Shown here: positions 44,489-54,650 of the stretch, one piece after another
How the letters are laid out: the number at the start of each line of letters is the position of its first letter
How positions within the stretch are numbered: the first letter of the stretch is position 1
Assembly: GCF_023217965.1 (NCBI RefSeq)
Contig: NZ_JALPSC010000001.1
Span: 868,001-932,000, forward strand
Length of the DNA stretch: 64,000 bases
Direction: 5' to 3'
Source: Prevotella sp. E13-27
Lineage (GTDB): Bacteria > Bacteroidota > Bacteroidia > Bacteroidales > Bacteroidaceae
Made by a program: the position numbers and the translations under genes
Notes under the pieces: generated by a model
What the model was told of the DNA's origin: nothing
Database searches by the model: none
What the model saw: the letters and a program-made list of their open reading frames with translations, nothing else

Positions 44489-45424
44489 ATGCGACGTGTA
44501 ATAGGTATTGGTGAGACCGTTCTCGACATTATTTTCAAGGGCGAGCAGCCCATAAAGGCAGTTCCTGGCGGATCGGCTTTCAATGCGATAATATCATTGG
44601 GACGTGCCGGCATTCCTGCTTGTTTCATAAGTGAGACTGGCAACGACCGTGTGGGCGAATGGGTGAAGAGATTCCTGCGGGAGAATGGTGTTGACGACAG
44701 CGGCATTTGTATGTATCATAACTCTAAATCGCCTCTGTCACTGGCTTTCCTCGACGAGAATAACAACGCCGACTACATATTCTATAAGGATCATCCTCAC
44801 GACCAGATAGAGATAACATGCTCCGACATAAAAGAGGGCGACGTTGTAGTTTACGGCTCGTTCTTTGCTATTAATCCTGTTGTGCGCCCTCAGGTATATG
44901 CGTTCCTTAAGTATGCTCATGAGCAGGGTGCCATCCTCTATTATGATCTCAACTACCGTGCATCTCACAAAGATGACATGCTGCGTGTCACCCCTAACAT
45001 CATTGAGAATCTTGAGCTTGCCGACATCGTTCGCGGTTCAGACGAGGACTTCGACATCATGTATGGCAAGAAAGATGCCGATTCTGTCTATCGTTCAGAG
45101 ATTTCGTTCTACACTAAGAAGTTCATATATACACGCGGTGCCCTGCCTCTTGAGGTTCGTGCCGAAGGAGGTTTTGCACGCCAATACCTAGTAAAGCCTG
45201 TAGATGGCGAGGTGGTGAGCACCATCGGTGCTGGCGACAACTTCAACGCAGGCTTTGTCTATGGACTCATCCACGAGAACGTAACACGCGAAGATATTGA
45301 CCGCGGACTCACACCCGAGCAGTGGGACAGTCTCATAGATTACGGCATGCAGTTCTCAGCAGAAGTATGCCGCAGCATCAACAACTATGTGTCGCCAGAG
45401 TTCTGTGCCCGACTGAAAGCGTAG
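44489..45424 (+). CDS. PfkB-family carbohydrate kinase (fructokinase-like)
   Basis: 311 residues. Substrate-side signature GGSAFNAIISLGRAG (about 27-42) and C-terminal PfkB signature VSTIGAGDNFNAGFVYGL (about 247-264) with the catalytic Asp in GAGD. Uses ATP to phosphorylate a sugar, probably fructose or a related ketose; the exact substrate is not certain. Cytosolic, monocistronic, and convergent with the cobalamin operon. Confidence 0.9.
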   Translation: MRRVIGIGETVLDIIFKGEQPIKAVPGGSAFNAIISLGRAGIPACFISETGNDRVGEWVKRFLRENGVDDSGICMYHNSKSPLSLAFLDENNNADYIFYKDHPHDQIEITCSDIKEGDVVVYGSFFAINPVVRPQVYAFLKYAHEQGAILYYDLNYRASHKDDMLRVTPNIIENLELADIVRGSDEDFDIMYGKKDADSVYRSEISFYTKKFIYTRGALPLEVRAEGGFARQYLVKPVDGEVVSTIGAGDNFNAGFVYGLIHENVTREDIDRGLTPEQWDSLIDYGMQFSAEVCRSINNYVSPEFCARLKA

Positions 45425-45441
45425 TTACAATATATTAGAAA

Positions 45442-45522
45442 CAACGAATTACACGGATTTTACGGATTTAAAACCTGCTGATAAGCAACTTAGAGAATCC
45501 GCAAAATCCGTGTAATCCGTTG
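45442..45522. repeat. Long inverted repeat between convergent genes
   Basis: Two 27-bp arms (45442-45468 and 45496-45522) pair with only a few mismatches; the core shared words are TTACACGGATTTT and AAAATCCGTGTAA. The ACGGATT word is repeated within each arm. It may act as a bidirectional terminator for pfkB and the cobalamin operon. Confidence 0.65.
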
Positions 45523-45536
45523 TGGTCTATTATAAA

Positions 45537-46553
45537 TCAGTTTCTTCCCTTACTTATTACATAGATAATGACTGGAGCACCCATCAGCGGTGTTACAGCC
45601 CCGAGTGGTATTACCCCACTCTCTCCAGGAAGGAAACAAACGATGTTACACAACAGTGCAACAACCGAGCCGCAAAGAATGGTGGCAGGCATCAGCACAC
45701 GATGATTGTCTGTATGCAGCAGCAGACGCGCCATATGGGGCACCGCAAGACCAATAAATGATATGGGACCACAGAAAGCGGTGGTTATGGCAGTGAGCAA
45801 TCCCGTCACGACGAGCAGCATGTTGCGCACCCTATATACTGATACACCAAGATTCTCTGCGTAGCGGTCGCCAAGCAACAGCGCGTTGAGAGGTTTTATG
45901 AGCAGCAGCGATGCTATAATACCCAACAGGGTAAAGGTTGCGAAGATGGGCATGTGTCCCATTGATACGCCGCCAAACGTTCCCATTCCCCAAACCATAT
46001 AGGATTTCACACCCTCGTCGGTAGCAAAGAACTGCAACAACGAGATGGCCGAGCTTGACACATAGCCTATCATTATGCCTATGATGAGCAGCATGACATT
46101 GCTTCTCACCACAGTAGAGAAGAAAAAGATTATCGCCATGACAGCCATAGCTCCCACAAACGCAGCAAGGATTATAGCCACATAGCCACTGAGACTCACT
46201 GAGCCGGCACCAATGCTTCCGCCAAGGAGCAACATGACGAGCGCCACACCCAGTCCGGCACCACTTGATATGCCGAAGATGCTTGGGTCTGCCAAGGCGT
46301 TGCGAAATGCTGTCTGCAACATCAGTCCGCTCACCGCCAGCGCCCCTCCGCAGAGCAGTGCCGTTATTGCCTGTGGCAGTCGGCTCTCCAGGACTATGTA
46401 TCGCCACGATGCCTTGATGCCTTCGTCGTCACCACAAAGTATGCGTAATACGTCGGCAACAGGAATCCTTATTGATCCCGTCACTAGGCACAAGGCAAAA
46501 AGCAACACAACGAGCGAGGTGCCAATAATGAAAAAAAACTTCGTCTTCGTCAT
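45537..46553 (-). CDS. btuC: Cobalamin ABC transporter permease (FecCD/BtuC family)
   Basis: 338 residues with about 9-10 spans. Family signatures are ESRLPQAITALLCGGALAVSGLMLQTAFRNALADPSIFGISSGAGLG and SFIGLAVPHMARLLL near the C-terminus. The protein forms the inner-membrane channel for corrinoid or siderophore import. It overlaps the binding-protein gene by 4 bp and is the last gene of the operon; no ATPase gene follows. Cobalamin rather than iron specificity is inferred from the upstream B12 riboswitch. Confidence 0.85.
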   Translation of the reverse strand: MTKTKFFFIIGTSLVVLLFALCLVTGSIRIPVADVLRILCGDDEGIKASWRYIVLESRLPQAITALLCGGALAVSGLMLQTAFRNALADPSIFGISSGAGLGVALVMLLLGGSIGAGSVSLSGYVAIILAAFVGAMAVMAIIFFFSTVVRSNVMLLIIGIMIGYVSSSAISLLQFFATDEGVKSYMVWGMGTFGGVSMGHMPIFATFTLLGIIASLLLIKPLNALLLGDRYAENLGVSVYRVRNMLLVVTGLLTAITTAFCGPISFIGLAVPHMARLLLHTDNHRVLMPATILCGSVVALLCNIVCFLPGESGVIPLGAVTPLMGAPVIIYVISKGRN

Positions 46554-47710
46554 TCTAAGCTCCCTCCCCTGGGGAGGGTTGGGGTGGGTCCCACTTTATG
46601 ATAATAACGTAATGGTGGCAAGTTTGTTATATCGGGGTGCAGTATTTGTATGAAGTCCTGTAACAATAGGTCGGGACGGAAAGGCGATTCCTCATAGAAC
46701 ATTGACGTTGTGACATTGCAACCATAGAGCTCGCCCGTCTTGGCAGGATTCAACTGCTTATAGCCAGGCTGTTCGCTTAATAGCTGCTTACGGGTGATGG
46801 GCTGTGGAGCATCATAACGGAAAAGCCACACATCGGCTTCGCCACATTTCTCCAGCATCGACTCAAAAGGCATGGCGAGCGAACCGCTACGCTTGTCGGA
46901 GGCAAAGGGATATACGCAACGTGCATCGCTGAGCATCTGTCCTATGGTGGACTGTCCTCCAGGCACATACCACACAGAGCCAGTCTGCTTGTCCATCAGC
47001 ACCGAACGCATTGTTGTGGATGTCTTCACCATCTCCTTCAGTGCATGGTAGCTGCTGTCAACGATGGCAAACAGCGAGTCAGCTTCGCGCTCATGACCAT
47101 ATAGCATACCGTAGAAACGAATCCACTCTGCACGAGCTAGTGGCGACTGCTCCATATACTCAGCACACTCTATGAGCGGAATATCAATATCCTCCAGCTT
47201 ACCGTAACCGCCCGAGTTCTCGAAAGGTGACAGCAGGATGGCATCAGCATCAGCATCTATGATTTTCTCTATGACTGGACTCATTCCGTCGCCACAGTCT
47301 ATGATGCGACCTGCCTTCACCCCTTCTTGGATATAAGGCACCTTCATATACTTCAGGTCTGCCACGCCTGTGACCTGACTGCCAGCGTCGAGCTGACCTA
47401 AAAGAGCTGCATGTACACTCGTGAAGACCACGCTTCGCTGTAATGGCACACGCACCAAGGTCATTCCGTCATCAACAGCCTGCTGTGTTGTTTCGGCAGA
47501 GGGCACGAAGTAGTAGCGATGGAGTGTCTTACCTTCCTTCCATGGGTTCTTGATGTTCACCTCGGTATGGTCGGCATAGCGCACCACCTCGATGAGACGG
47601 GCATACTTGAAAGAGAGGGTATCGCCCTCCTCGCGGACAGTGGTCTTCCGACCATTGCCACACGAGAAGAGCGATACCGCTATCGTTAGTAGAACAAAGA
47701 TTTTCTTCAT
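46550..47710 (-). CDS. btuF: Corrinoid ABC transporter binding lipoprotein (BtuF/FecB-like)
   Basis: 386 residues. Lipobox SLFSC at residue ~17, then a Fe3+/B12-type periplasmic-binding fold: RVPLQRSVVFTSVHAALLGQL, GVADLKYM, IDADADAILLSPFENSG and a C-terminal lobe with GSLAMPFESMLEKCGEADVW. It should deliver corrinoid to the permease. Gene order receptor, surface proteins, binding protein, permease follows transport across both membranes. The C-terminal VGPTPTLPRGGSLE is coded by a GC-rich palindromic repeat (46558-46604) and is not part of the fold. Confidence 0.85.
   Translation of the reverse strand: MKKIFVLLTIAVSLFSCGNGRKTTVREEGDTLSFKYARLIEVVRYADHTEVNIKNPWKEGKTLHRYYFVPSAETTQQAVDDGMTLVRVPLQRSVVFTSVHAALLGQLDAGSQVTGVADLKYMKVPYIQEGVKAGRIIDCGDGMSPVIEKIIDADADAILLSPFENSGGYGKLEDIDIPLIECAEYMEQSPLARAEWIRFYGMLYGHEREADSLFAIVDSSYHALKEMVKTSTTMRSVLMDKQTGSVWYVPGGQSTIGQMLSDARCVYPFASDKRSGSLAMPFESMLEKCGEADVWLFRYDAPQPITRKQLLSEQPGYKQLNPAKTGELYGCNVTTSMFYEESPFRPDLLLQDFIQILHPDITNLPPLRYYHKVGPTPTLPRGGSLE
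46558..46604. repeat. GC-rich palindromic repeat coding the end of btuF
   Basis: CTCCCTCCCCTGGGGAGGG and the following GGGGTGGG form a palindromic element that supplies the last btuF codons and ends 5 bp before the permease start. A related sequence lies within the receptor gene at 57345-57376. Confidence 0.65.
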
Positions 47711-47717
47711 ACCATAA

Positions 47718-50700
47718 TTACTTCACCACTACCTTGCGCACAGAGCCATCCTCCATACGGATGATGTTCATGCCATTAGACAGGCGCTGCATCTGACGAC
47801 CGCCAAGGTCGAAGCGCTGCAGTTTGCCTGCGGTCTGAGGCATTGTCTTAATGCCAGTAGTGATTGGCTCCTCATTCTCAGGTGCCACTCCACCGAGGTT
47901 GTCCATGCAGAAGTAAGCAGGTGTGTTCATGCCCCACATGCCAGTGTCGCTGCTGCTCATGGTGAAGCCTAAGCGCTTAACCTTGCCAAGAGAGGTGAGG
48001 TCAACCCAGCGCCAGGTGTCAAGGATGTAAGCATTTGCAACATCGCGCAGATCAGCCAGGTAGAAGTCGACAGTGCCCGTCTGTTCTCCTGCAGCATCGT
48101 AGCCTGTAATGGTGAGCTTGAACCAGTCGTTAGTTCCGAATCTCTTTGCATAGCTGTCACCATGAGTCATTGAAGCGTAAGCATAAGCGGAGTTCGTTAC
48201 GTAGAAGCCGCTAACAATCTCGCCGTCTTCGCTTGAGATAACCTCAACGCCCTTAGGTGTCCATTCGTTGACATTGTATGTTGCATAGGTCTTTGAGTCT
48301 TCTACGCCATGACCTACAACAGAGTTATACATCTCATTAGAGCCTGTAGATGTCTTTGAAGTGAGGTTGGTGTAGTAGAATCCATAAGCATAAGCACCAT
48401 ATTCGCTCAACTCATAGCCGTTCTCGAAGCGATAACCGCCAGAGACGAACGAGCCAGTGCCGTCGCTACCATTCCAATAGCTCTCGTCAGCCAGGTCGAG
48501 GTCTTCGAATGTTGCAGGACCCTCTGGCTTGCGAGGAGCCTCACCATTGAAGTCGTCAATACAGAAGTAGAGAGGTGTGGTGTAGCCCCATGAATTTTTG
48601 CGTGAGCTCTCCAGATGGAATGTAAGTTCTTTCACCTTACCCAGTTCAGAGAGGTCAACCCACTGCCAATTGTTAACATAGTAGTGGTCTTCATCATTCT
48701 CTGACGTATAGTCAGCCAGATAATAGTCAATGAAGTTATTGTTGTCGGCAGTGATAGTAAGCTTCAGGTAATCGCCCTTTTCGAATGCTCCAGGAGTAAT
48801 GCCGTCGCCATTGAGGATGGCATTCACTGTAACAGCAGCATTAGTGATATAAAAACCACGGATAGAGTCACCGTCGGCCTTGTTAAGAACAGAGATGGTC
48901 ATTGGTGCAAACTCATCCTCGAAGAACACAGCATAGTTGTCAGAATCGTTGTGTCCCTTACCTGTGCATGCATTGAACTGATCAGCCATTATATTAGCAC
49001 CAGCTGTTGAGGTGTGGTTAGAATAGCTGAATCCTGACCATGAAGCCCAGTCGATAGAATAGTTATTTGAGAACTTATAGCTTCCGCTCAGGAAAGAACC
49101 CTGATACTGACTATCTCCATAGAGACCCTCTTCTATACTGCCCTTGGTGTCGGGACCTTTCCAGTGGCTCTCACTTGGGAGGAAGAGGTTCTCAAAGTCG
49201 GCAGCGATAGCCTCACCAGTAACGATGATACGGCAGGTATCATTAGCCTCGAACTTCTGGGCATCCTTGATGGTAACATAGTAGTCACCCGATTGCTCAG
49301 GAGTGATGTTAAGAACGATTTCCTCACCTTCTGCAGAAGTAATGATAGGCTCACCTACAATCTGGTTCTTGCTGTCGGTCCATGTCACGGTGTAAGGAGC
49401 CAAGCCACTTGCCACCATAACCTTCAGACTTGTCTCTGTGCCGCTTGCTACTGTAGTAACAGGCTCTGTGCAAGCAATCATCAGATCGATTGGTTCCATA
49501 GGAGTAGTGATGTCGCTGATGGTCTGCAGCTCGGTAACTACGCCATAAGCGCTCTCTACGAGCACATAAGCCTTATAGGCAGTCTTCTCACTAAGCGTAT
49601 CGACCTTTACAGTAGCCTCAGCATCCTTGGTCAGTACGGCAGTATAGGTAGAAGCCTTCATAGCCTCAACTGTAGGAGCTTCGTCGGCAGCCTTCAGCAC
49701 CATGACATAAGCCTTGCCAGCCATGTCGCTCTTCACGCTGACAACAACCTCGTTGAAAGCTGTTGCAGCAGCTGTGGGATAGCCCTCTGCGATAACAGGA
49801 ACACGAGTTCTGTTGGGATTATATTCGTAAGCACCGATAGAGATGTTCTCTTCTGGACGGGCTGTGCCGTTCACGTCGGTAGTCACATAGTCGAGCTTTA
49901 TAGCCTTGAGCAGGTCGCCGTCGAGAGTTGTGGCAGGCTCCAGAATATCGTCGCTGACAAATGTAACCTGCTTGTTGATGCAACCAGTAGCAGAAGTCTT
50001 CTCAACGAAGGCGGCAAAGTCGCCGTCTGTGCTTGAAGAAGCACGGAAGAATTTCTCACCGGCAGCATACATAAGGTTGTTCTGGAAGTTAATCTTGCTT
50101 GTGGCTAAGTTGGCATCATTATAGATGTTAACAGCATAGCCGCTGGTCTCGTTCTGTATGATATTGTTCACCACGTTCACATTGCCGTATCCATCAGAGA
50201 GGGCAGACGAAGCCCAGAAGGTTGCGCCACCATTGGCACCAGTCATGCGGAAGGTGTTGTTGGCAATGTTCACATACTTCATCTTAGCACCAGAGAGTTT
50301 GAACGTGCTACAGCTTGCGTTGGTAGATGCAAGATTAATTACATTGTTAGCAATTATAGCAGGAGCTGCTTCTGTTGCTTCCATCTGACGAACGTAAATA
50401 GCAACAACAGTGTTTGAAGAAGCGAGATTGAAGATATTGCCAGTAATCTCAGTAGCTTCTGCATGCTCGTCGCGTACATTGATGTCGATAACGCCATTGC
50501 TTATCTTCACTTCGCTATTGTCAATGATGAAAGTATTGTTACGAATCTTTGCACCCAGCTCATCATATGAGTACAACATGAAGCGACCATTGTTCTTGAA
50601 GGTGTTGCCCTCAATAACAGCACCTACCTCCTTAGGAAGAGCAACTGTGTTGGTACCACCCATATAAACACCATACTTACCACCTTCAAGGATACAGTTC

Positions 50701-53700
50701 TTAACGGTGAGATAGTCGTTGTTCTTGTTCTCCTCGTCAATGATGGTATGACCTACCAAAGCAGGACCGTCACCACTTGTTGAAGCATAGATATCGGTGT
50801 GGAGGTAGCAGCCATCGATGGTTGCATGACGGCTCTCGTCCTTAATCATCACTACGGCCTTATAGTTAAGGTCTGTGGTGTAAACCTCGAGGTTCTTCAG
50901 CGTGACATAGCTTGCCTGATAGAGCGTGATGACACCATAGTCCTTCTTGTGCTGATCATCGCTGTAGCCACCTGTGGTGTAGTTGTTGTGATAGATCTTA
51001 ACGTCGCGCTGTCCGCTCTCACTCTCAATGGTGAGGGTGTTCACGCTACCCATACCTTTAATATAAGGTACTCGTACCTTCTCATTGTACTCGCCGGCCT
51101 TGATCTTTAGAACCACAGGACCTTCCATGCCCAGTGTGTTCATGTCGTCGATAGCGCCCTGGATGGTTGCATAGTCGCCACCCTGACCAACGGTATAGGT
51201 GCCGCTCTTGCCGCTTGCAACGGTGATAGTTGCTGTAGCTGGCTCAGTGACGTCAATAGCAGCGCCGTTGACCACGACAGAGTTGAGAGTTGCCGTAGCG
51301 GTCTGTCCTACTTCTGCTGTTGTCTTCACATCATAGGTGAGCCAGAAGTAATAAGTACCGCTATTGGTGATCTGATAGTTCTCAGCAAACTCAGTATTGG
51401 TAGAGAATGTTGTCGTTGTACCTGTTGTGTAGATGTGGGAAGCCTCGACAGGCTCACCGTCTGCACCTGTGATATTGAAGGCAGTGATGGTGGCAGGAGT
51501 AAGCTCACCCTTTGCCTCTACTGCAATCTTCAGCATCTTCACATCAGCCTGACCTTTCAGAACTTCATTGACAGAGATGTCCTCTGTGGTGATGCCAGTA
51601 ATGGCAACGTCACTCTTCTTGTAACCTTCAACAGTAATGCCGAAGTTTGGCTTGGTGTAACTACCTGCACCTATATACTTAATGGTGACAGGACCATCAA
51701 CGACGAATGGGTCGAACTTTGTAGAAGAGCCAGTGAGTTTAAGAAGTTCCTTGCTGTCGTCAACCTCTGTTCCCTCGTAGATATAGAGGTAAGCTGTATA
51801 GGCGAAAGAGATTCCCAGGTTTGTAAGCTTCAGGCTCTCAGCCTCGCCAGTAGGCTGTATCGTCACAACAGCCTCTACGCCGTCGGCGCCATCACCCTCA
51901 GCGCCACCGTCATCATAGATAGCCATCTGCTTGCCCAGTCCAAGGCTCATAGTGCCGTGGTTACCGCTTGTCATGAGCAACTGGTTCTTCAGTGTGCGTG
52001 CACCCTCTGGGTCGCCAGCGGTGGCGGTGACGTCGGCGGAGCCTACGTGAACGCTGACAACAGCAGCGTCGATGGTATGGTTCTCAGTAGCATCAGAGCT
52101 GATGTCAGCCTTAACAACGAAGGCGTTGTTGCCCTCAGCCAATGTTACAGGCTCAGAGAAAGCAACTTCAACCTCGGCAGCTGCAACAGCCTCGCCAAGC
52201 TTTGTCTCGCCCTTCCAAACGCTTACCTTGACGATGTTTGCCTCAGTACCCTTCAGAGAGAGCTTCATGCTGCTCATTGAGAGCTGGTTGAGGTTACCAT
52301 CTGTGAACACATTTACATTAAGCAGTTCCTGCTCATTAGCACCAATAGAAGCATCGGCTGTTGTTGCCTGTGCAGCCTCAACAGCTGTTACTGCCATATC
52401 CTTTGACTGATATTCAGAGACAGTAGCCTTCCAACCATCGAGAGAATAGTAAGAAGAATTAGGTGAAAATGCAACGGTCAGCGCACCATCGGCAGCTGTA
52501 GAGCGGACAATTGTCTCAGGTCCAACGTTCTGCTTAGCATTGTCATCAAGCTCCCAGAGCTTTTCGCCTGTAGTGCCTTGTCCAGCATAGATGGCGAACT
52601 TAGCACGGGTGCCGTATGATGAGCTTGCATAGTAAACTGCGAATGATGAGAAGTCAATCTGACAAACCATACCCTCGTGCTTAGGAACGAAGATATTGAT
52701 GCGGTCGTCAGTACCATACTCGTATTTAGTAGAGTACTCACTTGCAGGCTTTGTCTCGAAAGCCATAGAACCATTAACGATCTTGGTCACTGTGCCCTGA
52801 TCTTTCTGCGAGAGAACGATGTTCTTCACATTGCGTGTTACCTCAGGAGTATTGGCAGGAGCATTTACGGTTTTCTCGACATTATTTACGAGAGCTGTCA
52901 CGCTGACAACGCTGGCAGCAATCTCGTCGTCATTGACTACCTCATCGCTGATGTCATAGGCAAGAGTGAAGAGGTTGTCGCCCTCAACGAGAGCAACGGG
53001 AGATGTGAGAGCTATCTCGAAGGTAGCACCTTCAAAGGCTGTGCATTCGCCAACGACTGCTGCGTTCTGGAGCAGATAGGCCTTAGCGATATGGCTTGCA
53101 CTTGCACCAGCAGAGAATGTCATCTTAGTAAGCTGTGCAGCAGGCTCAGTATTCTCTGTCTTTACGTTGACAGTCAGCATCTCCTGCTTCATGTCACTAG
53201 CAGCAACAGTTCCTTCTCCGGCAGCACTAACTGCCAGAGTGTTAACGTCCATAGGCTGTGGAGTGAAAAGACTCACAGTAGCCTCGAATCCGTCGGCAGC
53301 AACATCATTGCTGGCATCGCTATAGAGCACTACAGTCAGTGAGCCATCGTCGGCAGTAGAGCGAACGAGAGCCGTCTCACCCTGTTGAAGAGTCTTTATG
53401 AGCTTGTCAGCATTTACCTCCTGACCAGCATAGATGCGCAGTTCCTGATTATAGTACGATCCGTGCCAGATGTTGTTCTTGGTGAAGTCAACCATCACCT
53501 TCTTACCTTCTACACCAGAGAGGAATGTTACCTGACCATTGGTCTTAGAAACGATGCCACCTTCCTTACCACCTTCGTCATAGAAGGCATAAGGAGTATC
53601 GCCTACTGTTACCACCTGTGATGTAGAAGTCATCAGCACGAGTGCTGGATTCTCTACCTCTACAGCGGTACCTGCAGCAAACGGTGTTATGCCGTCAGCC

Positions 53701-54629
53701 TGGGCTGTGGTAGCTATCTTTGTTATATCTACCTGCACCTTTGCGCCTATGGCAGCAGTGCCGAGGATGTCACCCTTAATAGTGAAGGTTGTTGTGCCAT
53801 CGGCAAGTGCCTCGTCGAGCACAAACTTATAGTTATCGCCATCAGCCTCAACTGAAGCAGTAACCTGTGTGTCGCCTTTAAAGAGTTTCAGGACTGCTGG
53901 GTCAACAGCACCCTCGTTCTTTGTCATTGTGAAGTGGATAGCCTTCACGTGGTCTGGGTTCATCACGCCAGTAGCGGTGACGAAAGCATTTGCCAGTGTT
54001 ACATTCTGCTTTACAGAAGGAACAGCAACCACACCTTCGTAGTTAGAGCCAGCACCAGTTACAGTCATGTTCTCCAACTGAACACACTTTACCTTGGCAA
54101 CCCAACCTTCACATTCGTTAGAGTTGCGATGCATGAAGCCTACTGACAAAGCGCCGTCAGCTGTGCCAGATGTGTATGTGGCTGGAAGCGAAGGCTTGTT
54201 GTCATTGTTTATCTTTTCGGCAATTAGTGTACCTGACATGCCTGAAAGACTTGTTGAAGACGTAATACTACTTGTTGACGTTGCCCATGAAAAAGCATCG
54301 TCACTATCTGCTATGCCATCATACAAGTTAATGTACAAATAATAGCTGGTGCTATACTGGTTCAGATCTAATTTTTCAAATGTAATCTGAACAGACTTGC
54401 CTGCTTCGACAGGCTTGAACACGGTAAGCGACTGTGCATTGTAAGAATTCTGATCATCAATGTCCGCCGTTCCCCATGGGTCGTAGAACGTGATGACCTC
54501 ATCCGTAGCAACTTCAATCACTTGCTTTCCGAACTGCAGCTGGTTAACCTCTCTGTCGGCCCAGGCCCCGAGAGGCATGAGCAGCAGTGCTAACCATAAC
54601 AGCAGCGATTGCTTGAAATTTTGTTTCAT
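47718..54629 (-). CDS. Giant surface protein: repeated beta modules, beta-helix, two DUF4465 domains, sorting tail
   Basis: 2,303 residues. Signal peptide 1-24. Residues ~25-1,140 hold repeated pairs of a CUB-like module (endings such as ADGALTVAFSPN and ADDGSLTVVLYSD) and an Ig-like module (VTLAEGNNAFVVKADIS). A right-handed beta-helix spans ~1,147-1,606, starting TYTVGQGGDYATIQGAID. Fn3- and PKD-like modules follow (to ~1,800), then DUF4465 domains at ~1,810-2,030 and ~2,040-2,250, and the C-terminal tail GGRQMQRLSNGMNIIRM. DUF4465 proteins are recurrent members of Bacteroidetes cobalamin loci; I recall the B12-binding BtuH among them. Location in a B12-riboswitch operon suggests corrinoid capture at the surface. 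Confidence 0.8.
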   Translation of the reverse strand: MKQNFKQSLLLWLALLLMPLGAWADREVNQLQFGKQVIEVATDEVITFYDPWGTADIDDQNSYNAQSLTVFKPVEAGKSVQITFEKLDLNQYSTSYYLYINLYDGIADSDDAFSWATSTSSITSSTSLSGMSGTLIAEKINNDNKPSLPATYTSGTADGALSVGFMHRNSNECEGWVAKVKCVQLENMTVTGAGSNYEGVVAVPSVKQNVTLANAFVTATGVMNPDHVKAIHFTMTKNEGAVDPAVLKLFKGDTQVTASVEADGDNYKFVLDEALADGTTTFTIKGDILGTAAIGAKVQVDITKIATTAQADGITPFAAGTAVEVENPALVLMTSTSQVVTVGDTPYAFYDEGGKEGGIVSKTNGQVTFLSGVEGKKVMVDFTKNNIWHGSYYNQELRIYAGQEVNADKLIKTLQQGETALVRSTADDGSLTVVLYSDASNDVAADGFEATVSLFTPQPMDVNTLAVSAAGEGTVAASDMKQEMLTVNVKTENTEPAAQLTKMTFSAGASASHIAKAYLLQNAAVVGECTAFEGATFEIALTSPVALVEGDNLFTLAYDISDEVVNDDEIAASVVSVTALVNNVEKTVNAPANTPEVTRNVKNIVLSQKDQGTVTKIVNGSMAFETKPASEYSTKYEYGTDDRINIFVPKHEGMVCQIDFSSFAVYYASSSYGTRAKFAIYAGQGTTGEKLWELDDNAKQNVGPETIVRSTAADGALTVAFSPNSSYYSLDGWKATVSEYQSKDMAVTAVEAAQATTADASIGANEQELLNVNVFTDGNLNQLSMSSMKLSLKGTEANIVKVSVWKGETKLGEAVAAAEVEVAFSEPVTLAEGNNAFVVKADISSDATENHTIDAAVVSVHVGSADVTATAGDPEGARTLKNQLLMTSGNHGTMSLGLGKQMAIYDDGGAEGDGADGVEAVVTIQPTGEAESLKLTNLGISFAYTAYLYIYEGTEVDDSKELLKLTGSSTKFDPFVVDGPVTIKYIGAGSYTKPNFGITVEGYKKSDVAITGITTEDISVNEVLKGQADVKMLKIAVEAKGELTPATITAFNITGADGEPVEASHIYTTGTTTTFSTNTEFAENYQITNSGTYYFWLTYDVKTTAEVGQTATATLNSVVVNGAAIDVTEPATATITVASGKSGTYTVGQGGDYATIQGAIDDMNTLGMEGPVVLKIKAGEYNEKVRVPYIKGMGSVNTLTIESESGQRDVKIYHNNYTTGGYSDDQHKKDYGVITLYQASYVTLKNLEVYTTDLNYKAVVMIKDESRHATIDGCYLHTDIYASTSGDGPALVGHTIIDEENKNNDYLTVKNCILEGGKYGVYMGGTNTVALPKEVGAVIEGNTFKNNGRFMLYSYDELGAKIRNNTFIIDNSEVKISNGVIDINVRDEHAEATEITGNIFNLASSNTVVAIYVRQMEATEAAPAIIANNVINLASTNASCSTFKLSGAKMKYVNIANNTFRMTGANGGATFWASSALSDGYGNVNVVNNIIQNETSGYAVNIYNDANLATSKINFQNNLMYAAGEKFFRASSSTDGDFAAFVEKTSATGCINKQVTFVSDDILEPATTLDGDLLKAIKLDYVTTDVNGTARPEENISIGAYEYNPNRTRVPVIAEGYPTAAATAFNEVVVSVKSDMAGKAYVMVLKAADEAPTVEAMKASTYTAVLTKDAEATVKVDTLSEKTAYKAYVLVESAYGVVTELQTISDITTPMEPIDLMIACTEPVTTVASGTETSLKVMVASGLAPYTVTWTDSKNQIVGEPIITSAEGEEIVLNITPEQSGDYYVTIKDAQKFEANDTCRIIVTGEAIAADFENLFLPSESHWKGPDTKGSIEEGLYGDSQYQGSFLSGSYKFSNNYSIDWASWSGFSYSNHTSTAGANIMADQFNACTGKGHNDSDNYAVFFEDEFAPMTISVLNKADGDSIRGFYITNAAVTVNAILNGDGITPGAFEKGDYLKLTITADNNNFIDYYLADYTSENDEDHYYVNNWQWVDLSELGKVKELTFHLESSRKNSWGYTTPLYFCIDDFNGEAPRKPEGPATFEDLDLADESYWNGSDGTGSFVSGGYRFENGYELSEYGAYAYGFYYTNLTSKTSTGSNEMYNSVVGHGVEDSKTYATYNVNEWTPKGVEVISSEDGEIVSGFYVTNSAYAYASMTHGDSYAKRFGTNDWFKLTITGYDAAGEQTGTVDFYLADLRDVANAYILDTWRWVDLTSLGKVKRLGFTMSSSDTGMWGMNTPAYFCMDNLGGVAPENEEPITTGIKTMPQTAGKLQRFDLGGRQMQRLSNGMNIIRMEDGSVRKVVVK

Positions 54630-54650
54630 ATTGTTTGATTTTTAGGTGAA

